Source of the DNA: Pseudomonadota bacterium
Lineage (GTDB): Bacteria; Pseudomonadota; Alphaproteobacteria; Sphingomonadales; Sphingomonadaceae
Direction: 5' to 3'
Length of the DNA: 24,048 bases
NCBI GenBank assembly: GCA_023418595.1
Contig: JAEZZI010000032.1
Coordinates: forward strand, 1-24,048
In this document: piece by piece, positions 1-7,956 of the stretch
How positions within the stretch are numbered: the stretch's first letter is position 1
Layout of the letters: each line of letters begins with the position of its first letter
The notes under the pieces: model-generated
Database searches by the model: none
What the model was told of the DNA's origin: nothing
The model's input: the letters and a program-made list of their open reading frames with translations, nothing else
Program-made: the position numbers and the translations under genes

Positions 1-123
1 GCCCGCCGGCTCAAGACGCTCAGCGGCCTCACACCCTACGAATACATCGCCAAGATCTGGACGTCAGAGCCAGGCCGGTTCATCGTCGACCCGATCCACC
101 AGATGCCGGGACTAAACACCTAG
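1..123 (+). CDS. IS481-type transposase, C-terminal end (partial)
   Basis: Forty codons are open from the first base to a TAG stop. The peptide ends in the ending I recognise from IS481-family transposases: RRLKTLSGLTPYEYIAKIW, then a proline-rich tail finishing DPIHQMPGLNT. The rest of the gene, including the DDE catalytic core, lies outside the window. I could not identify the terminal inverted repeat downstream of the stop, so whether the element is intact is unknown. It marks mobile-element activity at the left edge, beside the phosphorus-acquisition operon. Family assignment is from memory of the conserved tail, not from a search. Confidence 0.75.
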   Translation, partial: ARRLKTLSGLTPYEYIAKIWTSEPGRFIVDPIHQMPGLNT

Positions 124-511
124 CCACCCAAAAGTAACTGTTGCTTGCTGATCGATACGAGTGGCCGCTTTCGGGATCGTAAGCGGTGGCTCAGAATGAC
201 CGGATTTGGGGCGCATTGCTGACTGGCGGCTGACGCTTGCACCGGTCCAACGGCTCTTGGGCCGCTTGCGGACTGGCGGCTTTAGTTTGCCTAAGGTCTA
301 TACCGGTCGCCGTCCAACGGAGACCAAAGTTGGGATAGCTGCGGCAAGCGGCAGATGGAGCTTCGAAATGATACAATGTATCGTGATTGGCAGTCGCCTC
401 GAGAGAAGCAGCGGCCTGTCACAAAAGCGACCTCCCGCCGCCGCCCTGCTGTAACACATAACCGTCATCTGCCCGTTCGACTCGCGATCGTCGCGACGGG
501 GGATTTTTATC
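124..511. other. Intergenic leader of the phytate operon, no convincing gene
   Basis: These 388 bases lie between the transposase tail and the TonB-dependent receptor. Open frames here are short, out of step with GC3 bias, and resemble nothing I know. The stretch contains the element GACTGGCGGCT twice (about 60 nt apart), a small palindrome GATACAATGTATC near 369-381, and a degenerate Pho-box-like sequence at 416-433. A GGGGGA Shine-Dalgarno sequence sits about 7 nt before the ATG at 512. The promoter of the downstream operon should lie here. Confidence 0.5.
416..433 (+). promoter_or_regulatory. Possible Pho-box (PhoB site)
   Basis: The sequence CTGTCACAAAAGCGACCT has a perfect CTGTCAC first half, an A-rich 4-nt spacer and a poor second half. 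It matches 13 of 18 positions of the classical CTGTCATAWAWCTGTCAY consensus. It lies 78 nt before the receptor ATG. A second, looser CTGTAAC/CCGTCAT pair with a 6-nt spacer follows at 448-467. A PhoB site would suit a phytase/phosphatase operon, but the second repeat is weak and I cannot place a matching -10 box, so this is tentative. Confidence 0.3.
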
Positions 512-3328
512 ATGGTGCATCTGGTCGTGCGGCATCGCCGCAAGTTCGCTTTGGCGGCCACGTTACTGGGATCGGTCGCATTGCCAGCGAATGCATGGGC
601 ACAGAATGTTGTCGGCACCGTGCTCGACATCTCTTCCACCCGCGCACTAGGTGCCGCCGAGATTGAGCTGGTCGAATTGCAGCGCACCGACACCACCGAT
701 CGGGACGGCAGCTTCCGCTTCACCGATGTACCCGCGGGCACCTATACGCTGGTCGCGCGCTATACGAGCGCAGAACCGGTGACGCGCACGATCACGGTCC
801 CTGCGTCCGGCGACGTCCGCGTTGATTTTCAGCTTGGCTCCAACGAAGAAGGCGCGGTTCTGGTGATCGGCCAGCGCGCGAACCTCGCCAGCTCGATCTC
901 TCGCCAACGCGCGGGCGAAGGCGTGTCGACCGTGCTGACGCGGGACGCCATCGGTCAGTTTCCGGACCAGAATGTCGCCGAAGCACTGCGTCGCGCACCC
1001 GGTATCAACGTGCTGAATGACCAAGGCGAAGGCCGGTTCGTCTCGGTCCGCGGGCTGGACCCCGAACTCAATTCGACCTCGATCAACGGAAACCGCGTGC
1101 TGGCGACCGGTGGCGATTCGCGCGCGGCGGCACTCGACGTGATCCCGTCCGAACTGGTCGAAGCGATCACTATCAAGAAATCGCTGACCCCCGACATGGA
1201 CGCCGATACGCTGGGCGGGTCGGTCGAGATCGAGACGACCAGCGCGTTTAACCGCAAGCAGCCCTATATCGGCGTGACGCTCGAAGGTTCTTACAACGAC
1301 CTGCGCGACGCGGTCAGCCCGAAGGCGGGGATCGATTTCTCCATCCCGATCGGCAGCGATTTCGGCATCGCTGGCGGTTTCAGCTATTACAAACGCCGCT
1401 TTTCCAGCGACAATGTGGAGGCATCGGGCTGGGCGACATCGGACGACGGCGTCGATTATGTCGAGGAAGTCGATTACCGCGATTACGACGTCACGCGCGA
1501 GCGGATCGGCGCGAACCTGTCGTTCGACGCGCGGATCGGGGCAACGACCGAAGTCTATCTGCGTGGTCTCTACAGCCGCTTCGACGACAACGAGTTCCGC
1601 CGCCGCCTGATCTTTGCGTTCGACGAACAGCCCTTCGCGGGCACCGCCACAACCGCCAGCTTCGATTCTGCGGACGGTACGATCGAGGTCAATCGCGACA
1701 TCAAGGATCGTGGCGAGGCGCAGGAAATCAAGACCGTATCGTTCGGCGGCAAGACCGAGGTCGAGGGCTGGAAATTCGTTTATGACGCCGCTTATTCGCA
1801 GGCGACCCAGACCGAAGATGGTTCTGTCGATCCGCTCGAATTCCGGGCTGAGTTCGAGGATACTGACGCGCTGGGCGTTACCATCGACTACGCCAATCCA
1901 CGCATCCCTGCCTATCGGATAGACTTTGGAAGCGATGCGTTCTTCGATCCATCGAGCTATGGGTTCAACGCGCTGGAGCGCACCACGCGGGAACGTGCCA
2001 AGGATGAAGAATATTCGCTTCGCGGTGATGCCACGCGCAGCTTTGCGCTGGCGACCGGCACGTTCGAAATCCAGGCCGGGTTCAAGGCGCGCTGGCGCGA
2101 CAAACGTCAGGATTTCGTCATCGACATTTTCGACGAAGTCGACGGCGATTTCACGCTTGCGGACCTGACGGGCGGGCAGAGCTATGGCCTGGCGCTGATC
2201 GAACCGACACCGGACACCGATGCGTTGCGCGATTTCATCGGCACCGATCCTTATGGTCGCTTCACTCGCAACGCCTTCGACAGCGATTTCGCATCCTCGT
2301 CGGAGGATTTCCGCGCAACCGAGGACGTGCTCGCCGGCTATCTGCTCGGGCGTTACACCTCCTCGACGCTCCGCGTCGTTGGCGGTGTTCGGATGGAGCG
2401 CACGCACAACGAATTCTTCGCCAACGCGCTCGACGCGAACGAGGATACCGGAATCGTCACGGTGACGCCGGTCACCTTCGACCGCAGCTATACCGACTGG
2501 TTGCCCAGCCTGAACGTGCGGTTCGAGCCGAGCGACGGCGTCGTGCTACGCGCGGCGGGCTATAAGAGCCTGGTGCGCCCCAACATCGGCCGGGTCGCGC
2601 CGCGCTTCATCGTCGAGGAGGATGATGAAGGCGAGCGTTCCGGCGAATTCGGCAATCCCGACCTGCAACCCTATCGCGCCTGGAATTTCGACGCGTCGGC
2701 GGAATATTATTTCACCCGCGACGCGGTCGTCTCGCTCGGTGCCTTCTACAAGAGCATCGACGATTTCATCGTGGTCGGCGAGTTCGACGACATCACCTTT
2801 AACGGCATCAGCGTTGATGAAGGCACGATCCCGTTGAATGGCGAACGCGCGACGGTGAAGGGTCTGGAATTTTCGTACCAGCAGGCGTTCACGTTTCTGC
2901 CCGCGCCCTTCGACGGACTGCTCGCCAACTTCAACTACACCTATACCGATGCCGAGGGGCAACTGGCCGACGGCGAATTCACCAACGGACGCTCCATCCC
3001 CCTGCCTGCATCGTCGAAGCACACATTCAACGCGGTGGTGGGTTATGAAAAAGGTCCGATCAGCCTGCGTGCTGCTGGGGCCTATCGCTCCGGCTATCTT
3101 GATGAAGTCGGGGGTGATCCGGTCGAGGATCGCTATGTCGATCAGCATTTCCAGGCCGACTTCACCGCCAAATACCGCGTGACGCCAAATGTCCAGATCG
3201 TTGGCGAATTCATCAACGCGTTCGACGAACCCTATTATGCCTATCAGAATGGACCGACCACGCGGCGTTTGTTGCAGTATGAAGAGTATAGCTGGACGGC
3301 CAAATTCGGCGTGCGGGTGACCTTCTGA
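512..3328 (+). CDS. TonB-dependent receptor (TonB-Xanthomonas/Caulobacter type), phytate operon
   Basis: A 938-residue outer-membrane active transporter. Residues 1-30 form a signal peptide ending AWA|QN. Residues about 32-108 form a carboxypeptidase-regulatory/CNA-B-like beta-sandwich, with DRDGSFRFTDVPAGTYTL. The plug spans about 128-245, with the signatures FPDQNVAEALRRAPGINV, VSVRGLD and DADTLGGSVEIET. A long beta-barrel follows and ends in VRVTF with the C-terminal phenylalanine typical of BAM substrates. The ATG at 512 is chosen because it gives the signal peptide and is preceded by GGGGGA. The stop overlaps the next gene by one base (TGATG). The neighbouring phosphatase and phytase suggest that the substrate is an inositol phosphate, or a metal-phosphate product of their action; that is inference. 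The barrel alone does not reveal the ligand. Intact and full length. Confidence 0.95.
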   Translation: MVHLVVRHRRKFALAATLLGSVALPANAWAQNVVGTVLDISSTRALGAAEIELVELQRTDTTDRDGSFRFTDVPAGTYTLVARYTSAEPVTRTITVPASGDVRVDFQLGSNEEGAVLVIGQRANLASSISRQRAGEGVSTVLTRDAIGQFPDQNVAEALRRAPGINVLNDQGEGRFVSVRGLDPELNSTSINGNRVLATGGDSRAAALDVIPSELVEAITIKKSLTPDMDADTLGGSVEIETTSAFNRKQPYIGVTLEGSYNDLRDAVSPKAGIDFSIPIGSDFGIAGGFSYYKRRFSSDNVEASGWATSDDGVDYVEEVDYRDYDVTRERIGANLSFDARIGATTEVYLRGLYSRFDDNEFRRRLIFAFDEQPFAGTATTASFDSADGTIEVNRDIKDRGEAQEIKTVSFGGKTEVEGWKFVYDAAYSQATQTEDGSVDPLEFRAEFEDTDALGVTIDYANPRIPAYRIDFGSDAFFDPSSYGFNALERTTRERAKDEEYSLRGDATRSFALATGTFEIQAGFKARWRDKRQDFVIDIFDEVDGDFTLADLTGGQSYGLALIEPTPDTDALRDFIGTDPYGRFTRNAFDSDFASSSEDFRATEDVLAGYLLGRYTSSTLRVVGGVRMERTHNEFFANALDANEDTGIVTVTPVTFDRSYTDWLPSLNVRFEPSDGVVLRAAGYKSLVRPNIGRVAPRFIVEEDDEGERSGEFGNPDLQPYRAWNFDASAEYYFTRDAVVSLGAFYKSIDDFIVVGEFDDITFNGISVDEGTIPLNGERATVKGLEFSYQQAFTFLPAPFDGLLANFNYTYTDAEGQLADGEFTNGRSIPLPASSKHTFNAVVGYEKGPISLRAAGAYRSGYLDEVGGDPVEDRYVDQHFQADFTAKYRVTPNVQIVGEFINAFDEPYYAYQNGPTTRRLLQYEEYSWTAKFGVRVTF

Positions 3329-4764
3329 TGGGGTTTGTACGTTTGCTCGCTACCGCTGCCCTGATCGGGGCAGCGGCGCCCGCCGTCGCGCAGACCACGG
3401 CCCCGGCGCGGACCGCTACGATCGTGCCGATGACTGGCACACCCGCGACCGGCAAGCCGTTCGCCGCCACCGGCTACCCCGACCGTATTGTGCTAACCCC
3501 CGGGGCCGACCCCAGTACGGAAATGGCCATCGCATGGCGAACTGATCCTCGCCAGCAAACCGCGCAAGTCGAATTCGCGCCGGCGATCGACGGGCCGAAT
3601 GTCGGTCATTTCGCAAAGCCGCTGACCGGCACCTCCGCGTCGATTGCCAACGAAAACGGCAAAGCGCGCTATCATCAGCTCCGTTTCACCGGGTTGAAGC
3701 CGGCCAGCGCATATCTCTACCGGGTAAAGGGCGCGGACGGCTGGAGCGAGTGGCTTCAGTTTCGGACGGCGACAGCCGAATTCCGCCCCTTCTCCTTTCT
3801 CTATTTCGGGGACACCCAGAACGGCATCCTATCGGTCGCATCGCGCGTGATCCGCGAGGCGTTTACGGCCAGCGCATCGCCCGCGCTTGCCATCCATGCC
3901 GGCGACCTCGTCGCGCAACGCGAGGAAAAGGTACACGACGATGAATGGGGCGAATGGACCGCCGCCGGCGGCCACCATTATGCGACGATCCCGCAGCTAC
4001 CCGCACCCGGCAACCATGAATATGTCGACGCGACCTGGCCCGATGGTAGCGAAACGCGCCTCCTCGGCCCACACTGGCCGTTGAGCTTCGCGCTACCGAA
4101 AAATGGCGCGGAGGGCGCGAAGGCGACCACCTATTCGGTGGATTATCAGGGGGTGCGGTTCATCATTCTCGATGGCACCGCGGGGATTGATCTGGGCGCG
4201 CTCGACACGCAGACTCGTTGGCTCGACGAGTTACTGGCCAATAATCCCAATCGCTGGACCGTGGCGCTGTTCCATCAGCCAATCTTCACTTGCGCACGAC
4301 CTGATGACACTGCCGAGTTGAAAGCGGCGTGGAAGTCGATCTTTGACAAGCGAAACATCGATTTGGTGTTGCAGGGCCACGACCATTGTTATGGTCGCCT
4401 GACCAGCGAAGCGGGGCGCGCTGCGAGCGCGACGGCACAGGCCTCGGGAACAGCGCAAGGACCGGTCTATGTCGTGTCGGTAACGGGTGCCAAGATGTAC
4501 GGCCTGAACGACCGCTCGGCAACGCAGCCCGACCGCGTGGCCGAGGATACGCAGCTCTACCAGCGCATCGACGTTGCTGCGGACACGCTCACCTTTTATG
4601 CGTTCACACCCACTGGCCGACTGTATGACGGGTTCGAACTGACGCGCGGTGCTGATGGCTCGAAACGGATCGCGACGCTTGCGGGCGTCACGGGTCCAGA
4701 CCGACGCTGTGCCGCGGGCACAGGCCCGGACGGCGCGCCATGCGTCGCCGAGCCGAAGGACTGA
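3328..4764 (+). CDS. Purple-acid-phosphatase-like metallophosphoesterase, secreted
   Basis: A 478-residue protein with a signal peptide (residues 1-21, ending AVA|Q). An N-terminal fibronectin-III-like domain of the purple acid phosphatase type spans about 50-148 (RIVLTPGADPSTEMAIAWRT). A calcineurin-like phosphoesterase domain follows at about 153-425. The dinuclear metal motifs appear in order: GDTQ (161-164), GDLV (192-195), GNHE (228-231), FHQP (H316) and GHDH (350-353). It should hydrolyse phosphate monoesters in the periplasm or outside the cell. Its start overlaps the receptor stop and the phytase starts 25 nt later, so the three are probably co-transcribed. It could complete dephosphorylation of lower inositol phosphates made by the phytase; that role is inference. 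The C-terminus carries a short cysteine-containing tail after the phosphoesterase domain. Confidence 0.93.
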   Translation: MGFVRLLATAALIGAAAPAVAQTTAPARTATIVPMTGTPATGKPFAATGYPDRIVLTPGADPSTEMAIAWRTDPRQQTAQVEFAPAIDGPNVGHFAKPLTGTSASIANENGKARYHQLRFTGLKPASAYLYRVKGADGWSEWLQFRTATAEFRPFSFLYFGDTQNGILSVASRVIREAFTASASPALAIHAGDLVAQREEKVHDDEWGEWTAAGGHHYATIPQLPAPGNHEYVDATWPDGSETRLLGPHWPLSFALPKNGAEGAKATTYSVDYQGVRFIILDGTAGIDLGALDTQTRWLDELLANNPNRWTVALFHQPIFTCARPDDTAELKAAWKSIFDKRNIDLVLQGHDHCYGRLTSEAGRAASATAQASGTAQGPVYVVSVTGAKMYGLNDRSATQPDRVAEDTQLYQRIDVAADTLTFYAFTPTGRLYDGFELTRGADGSKRIATLAGVTGPDRRCAAGTGPDGAPCVAEPKD

Positions 4765-4789
4765 ACCGATAATGACCAGGGGCAAGATC

Positions 4790-5848
4790 ATGACCATTCG
4801 CACGACGTTCGCAGCAATTGCCGCGCTGGCGGTGGCGGGATGTGCGACCACGCCGTCGGTGCCGCGCTGGTCGGCGGGCGATCCCCCCGCGATCGTCCAT
4901 GCAGTGGTTGAAACGGTCGTGACCACCGATGCAGCCGTCGATGCCGATGATCCCGCATTATGGGCGGATTCGAGCGACCCGTCCCGCGCAGTGATGTTCG
5001 GGACCGACAAATCGGACGGGCTTTATGTCCACAATCTCGACGGCAGCGTGCGTCAGTTCCTGCCGAGCGGCGCTGTGAACAATGTCGATCTTCGCACCGG
5101 TTTTCCGGTTGGCGATCGCAAGGACATGGTGCTGGTCGCGGCGACCAACGATCAGAAGATGGGGATCAACCTCTATCTGTTCGACCCCCACACGTTGGAG
5201 ACGCGCGACTTCGGCTTTATCCCGACGAATATGGGCGAGCCCTACGGATCGTGCATGGGCAAGCGCGGCGACGATTTCTACCTGATCGCCAATAACAAGC
5301 TGGGTGATATCCGCATCTGGCAGGTCGCGGCGAACGGAGACGTGCCCGGCGTGGCGCTGGTCCGCTCGCTGAAGCTCGGCTCGCAACTCGAAGGCTGCGT
5401 GGTCGATGACGTGGCAGACAAGCTTTACGTCGGCGAAGAGGATGTCGGCATCTGGCGGTTCGATTTCGATCCGGCAGGTAGCCCAGATGCGGTCAGCGTC
5501 GCGAAGGTCGATCGCAAGCGGATTACCGACGATGTCGAGGGGCTGACGATCATGCGGGATGGCACGAACAATTATCTGATCGCATCCTCACAGGGCGATG
5601 ATAGCTATGCCGTGTTTCGGATCGAACCCACGGGCGAAACCTATGTTGGCCGCTTCGCGATCACCGAGCACGGCACGATCGATGGGGTAACCGCCACCGA
5701 TGGCATCGACGCCTGGTCAGGACCGATCGGCGGTTATCCAGAAGGCTTGATTGCGGTCCATGACGATATGGATCAACCGACCCGCGGCCAGCAGAACTTC
5801 AAACTGGTCGACTGGCGGGACATAAAGCGAGCGATGAGTCTGCCTTGA
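4790..5848 (+). CDS. Beta-propeller phytase (3-phytase), lipoprotein
   Basis: A 352-residue calcium-dependent phytase that removes phosphate from myo-inositol hexakisphosphate. Family signatures are easy to see: DDPALW (53-58), GTDKSDGLYVHNLDG (71-85), NNVDLRTGF (97-105), EGCVVDDVADKLYVGEEDVG (201-220), EGLTI (250-254), YLIASSQGDDSYAVFR (262-277) and DGIDAWSGPIGGYPEGLIAV (304-323). These cover the propeller blades and the acidic Ca2+/phosphate site. I chose the ATG at 4790 rather than 4772 or the upstream extension, because AGGGG lies 7 nt before it and it gives a clean lipoprotein signal with VAGC as lipobox (Cys18). The protein is therefore probably membrane-anchored; which membrane is unknown. 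It is the last gene of the operon. No clear Rho-independent terminator follows the TGA. Confidence 0.95.
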   Translation: MTIRTTFAAIAALAVAGCATTPSVPRWSAGDPPAIVHAVVETVVTTDAAVDADDPALWADSSDPSRAVMFGTDKSDGLYVHNLDGSVRQFLPSGAVNNVDLRTGFPVGDRKDMVLVAATNDQKMGINLYLFDPHTLETRDFGFIPTNMGEPYGSCMGKRGDDFYLIANNKLGDIRIWQVAANGDVPGVALVRSLKLGSQLEGCVVDDVADKLYVGEEDVGIWRFDFDPAGSPDAVSVAKVDRKRITDDVEGLTIMRDGTNNYLIASSQGDDSYAVFRIEPTGETYVGRFAITEHGTIDGVTATDGIDAWSGPIGGYPEGLIAVHDDMDQPTRGQQNFKLVDWRDIKRAMSLP

Positions 5849-5852
5849 AGAT

Positions 5853-6054
5853 GTGTCAGCTTGAATGTTCCAGATGTCGGAATCATTAGAGGGCGCACAA
5901 GGGAATAACGAGCCGTGGGTGAAAGCATCGGAGCTGCCTCATCGTTCAAGCAAATGTCCGCTTTTGGCATCGTCGGACAACTTGCTGAGCGACCGATTAT
6001 GAGGCGCGTTGCGGAATGACCGTTTAGAGTATGGGCATTGCCGGTAGCTGACAC
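5853..6054. repeat. Possible MITE-like relic bounded by 9-bp inverted repeats
   Basis: GTGTCAGCT at 5853-5861 and its exact reverse complement AGCTGACAC at 6046-6054 bound a 202-bp gene-free segment that starts 5 nt after the phytase stop. The ends diverge beyond 9 bp and no target-site duplication is visible, so chance is possible. The left end resembles the TGTCAGCTTGAA-type ends I associate with some IS elements. Confidence 0.22.
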
Positions 6055-6365
6055 CCTCTCCACCGCCGAATGCCTAACCCTGGCAGCAGAAGTTGTAGCG
6101 AGAGCTTCGACCGAGCCTATGTTGGTGCGTGTTCAAGGCTGTCCCAGCATCGCGTTGCAACTCATCGTTGCGGTCTAATCGAACCGTTGCCGATGAAACG
6201 CAGGCGAACGGCTGGTTTGGGATTACTGCCAATTCGCGGAGTAGCGAAACTATGGACGCATATCGGCATTAGCATGTGCCGACCAGGTACCACGAGAAAT
6301 CCTTTCCGAAACTGAAGGGAATGGCCTGCGTCCACCGCAGTTGCGTTCTAGCATCCAGATGGAGA
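6055..6365. other. Gene-free decayed spacer
   Basis: I see no convincing gene in this stretch. Short open frames on both strands have no recognisable motif, no codon bias like the neighbours and no good ribosome-binding site. It lies just downstream of the TrkA-type pseudogene, which reads towards it, and may be remnant sequence of the same decayed locus. Confidence 0.4.
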
Positions 6366-6893
6366 TCAAGTCAGAGCTGCAAATCGTTCAACGAGATCAA
6401 CCCGGCCCGAGACGATCGGAAGATCGTCTGCGGCGAACATCGTATCGGGCCGGGCATAGGTGAAATCCTCGCGCGGTCGTTTGATGCCCACGATCGTCCA
6501 CGCCGTGGTTCGACCGGATGGCTGATTCCCAGTGTCATGTTGGCCATCGCGACGCGCGCGCGCGTCTTGGCGATCGCGAAATCATCGTCGAATTCGATAT
6601 AATCGATCATCCGCCCAGTCACCATGTTCGCTACCCGCACCCCCATCCGCGCTTCGGGATAGACGACATGGTGCGCGCCGGTCCGCTCCAAGATGTGACC
6701 GTGGCGTTCGTTGGTGGCTATTGCCACATCGTCGGCACGCCCAGATCGACCAACGCCGAAGTCGTCATCACGCTCGCCTCCACATCGCTGCCGACGACGG
6801 CGTCGGCGAAATCGCACGCGCCCAGCTGGCGCAGCGTTTTGACATCGGTGGTGTCGGCCTGAACCGCATGGATGGCATGGTCATCTGCAACAC
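6366..6893 (-). pseudogene. TrkA/KtrA-type potassium-uptake regulator, truncated and frameshifted
   Basis: Three consecutive minus-strand frame segments reconstruct one TrkA-N/TrkA-C protein. The upstream segment reads HAVQADTTDVKTLRQLGACD, then FADAVVGSDVEASVMTTSAL, and hits an in-frame stop just after VDLGVPTMWQ near 6711. The second segment picks up in another frame with NERHGHILERTGAHHVVYPE, then MIDYIEFDDDFAIAKTRA. After a further shift near 6510-6525, the last segment reads TIVGIKRPREDFTYARPDTM, then DDLPIVSGRVDLVERFAAL, and ends at TGA 6366-6368. The N-terminal GxGxxG nucleotide-binding loop (roughly the first 40-45 residues) is missing, because the homology stops abruptly near 6890 beside a TTGTTACAA repeat pair. 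With two frameshifts and a lost start it cannot make the normal KTN/RCK subunit. No partner Trk/Ktr channel gene is present. Confidence 0.87.
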
Positions 6894-6897
6894 TCGT

Positions 6898-6919
6898 TTG
6901 TTACAACAACTTGTTACAA
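6898..6919. repeat. Tandem palindromic 9-mer TTGTTACAA x2
   Basis: TTGTTACAA occurs at 6898-6906 and 6911-6919, a 13-nt period. Each copy is itself a near-palindrome (TTGT-T-ACAA). They sit exactly where the homology of the TrkA-type pseudogene breaks off. They could be an operator of a lost gene or a rearrangement junction; the sequence does not decide. Confidence 0.35.
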
Positions 6920-6925
6920 TTCCGG

Positions 6926-7000
6926 CCCAGCCAAGGGATCGGCGGGTCGGCTCCTACGGTTTTCTGAGGAAAATCAGCCCCTGACGGGGCCTTGGCTGGG
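6926..7000. repeat. Nested inverted repeats forming a branched stem structure
   Basis: An 11-bp perfect inverted repeat, CCCAGCCAAGG (6926-6936) and CCTTGGCTGGG (6990-7000), encloses two further hairpins: TTTTC-TGAG-GAAAA (6960-6973) and GCCCC-TGAC-GGGGC (6977-6990, whose last base is also part of the outer arm). The fold is therefore multibranched or two alternative structures. There is no gene on either side to which it obviously belongs. It may be the end of a mobile or integrative element, or a structured RNA relic. Confidence 0.45.
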
Positions 7001-7010
7001 GCGGCAGGGA
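6993..7010 (-). repeat. tRNA 3'-end-like fragment (possible att scar)
   Basis: On the minus strand these 18 bases read TCCCTGCCGCCCCAGCCA, which looks like the T-arm/acceptor end plus CCA of a bacterial tRNA. The rest of the tRNA (T loop, anticodon arm) is absent. Integrases commonly use tRNA 3' ends as attachment cores, so this could be a leftover att site; chance similarity to a GC-rich acceptor stem is also possible. Confidence 0.25.
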
Positions 7011-7205
7011 CCTCAGGTAAGGCCGCCAACACTTCGCCAAATGGCTGATTTCTGCCAGATACGGCTGTCATCGTTCGTCAGTGGCTACACCGACTGGCTG
7101 CGGTTACCGGCATCACTGTTGATAGACAAGGGCGCCTTGTGATTTTCGTCAAATAGCTGGTCCGCAAGAGGCAAGATTCAAGAAGTCGGCAATCCCGTAA
7201 AAAGT

Positions 7206-7225
7206 CAGGCCTCTGCGTAGGCCTG
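7206..7225 (-). terminator. Rho-independent terminator (minus strand), orphan
   Basis: A perfect 7-bp stem CAGGCCT / AGGCCTG with a 6-nt loop is followed on the minus strand by ACTTTTTACG, a typical intrinsic terminator. No intact minus-strand gene ends just upstream; the region 7226-7780 seems decayed, so this may be the surviving terminator of a lost gene. Nearby, TTAACGGGGAC (7239-7249) and GTCCCGTTAA (7279-7288) form another imperfect inverted repeat. Confidence 0.55.
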
Positions 7226-7782
7226 GTGCGGCCGCGAGTTAACGGGGACGAATGTGAGGCGAGACGCGCACTGATTGAGTCCCGTTAATGCGGGGAGAAC
7301 CGATTGAGCTAATAATTGTTACCAAACCGAAACGCCGAGTTAGGCTAAGAGCGACGACGCTTGCAAACGAGGGGATGGCGTATCACGCCGTGCGAGCTGA
7401 GCAAGAGCACAATCGCGTCGCGACTGCGAGATCGAACGTAGTCCGGGCCCTGCATCAACTGCTCGCTTATCGTTACCAGGCCATCCTGGACAGCGGAACG
7501 CTGCCTGAACCGCGCCGCGGGCGCAGTCTCCCCGGTCTCGAACGACACCGGGACCTGATGGCCGGATCAGCCTTTTCACATAATTTTTGGTCATGATCGC
7601 GCATCTGATGGGTCCCGGACGAGGGAAGTCGTCTAGACTTAGATTGATGAAGGCAATGCCGGCTCGGGTCGCGCGCTCATACCGCTGCCTGCCACCGGTC
7701 GGATACCCACAATTTTACAGTCTATTACCTTCGCATTCACATTGAGGCGGTTATGCAGAGTGAATGCAACGTCTCCACCGCG
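7226..7782. other. Gene-poor decayed region
   Basis: No gene is recognisable here. Two overlapping frames on the minus strand between 7340 and 7600, and one on the plus strand at 7288-7596, are open for 65-100 codons. None has a known motif or a good ribosome-binding site, and base composition is mixed. An 8-bp inverted repeat GCATTCAC (7733-7740) / GTGAATGC (7760-7767) lies just past the stop of the small minus-strand gene, but no T-run follows it. Confidence 0.4.
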
Positions 7783-7956
7783 TCAACGTCGATCGCGCAA
7801 GCCGTATGTCAGTGCCCGCAGCGCGGTAGATAGCGTTATTGGCGTCGGGTCATATCCCCGTTTGACAATCTCGCGGCGCAAACTGATGACCAAAAAATAG
7901 CCCGTCGCCAAAATTACGATGGCGAAAATTATCAGCGCCGCGACCATGATGTCCAT
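7783..7956 (-). CDS. Small single-pass membrane protein, unknown function
   Basis: A 57-codon frame encodes MDIMVAALIIFAIVILATGY, followed by FLVISLRREIVKRGYDP and an arginine-rich C-terminus ending GLRDRR. Residues about 3-26 form one hydrophobic membrane helix; the positively charged tail predicts a cytoplasmic C-terminus. The ATG at 7956 has GGGGA 5 nt upstream on the minus strand, which favours it over the ATG at 7962. I do not recognise the family. The clean helix-plus-basic-tail layout, the good ribosome-binding site and the intact frame inside an otherwise decayed spacer suggest a real gene. It stands alone, with its nearest co-directional neighbour over 390 nt upstream. Confidence 0.6.
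   Translation of the reverse strand: MDIMVAALIIFAIVILATGYFLVISLRREIVKRGYDPTPITLSTALRALTYGLRDRR

Noticed and set aside
647..2407. Long minus-strand open frame (586 codons) opposite the TonB-dependent receptor
   Set aside because: It is a codon-bias shadow of the receptor gene, whose plus-strand protein has a signal peptide, plug and barrel; the antisense product has no recognisable domain.
7288..7596. Open frames on both strands in the decayed region
   Set aside because: No motif, no ribosome-binding site and competing frames of similar length; probably chance or remnants.
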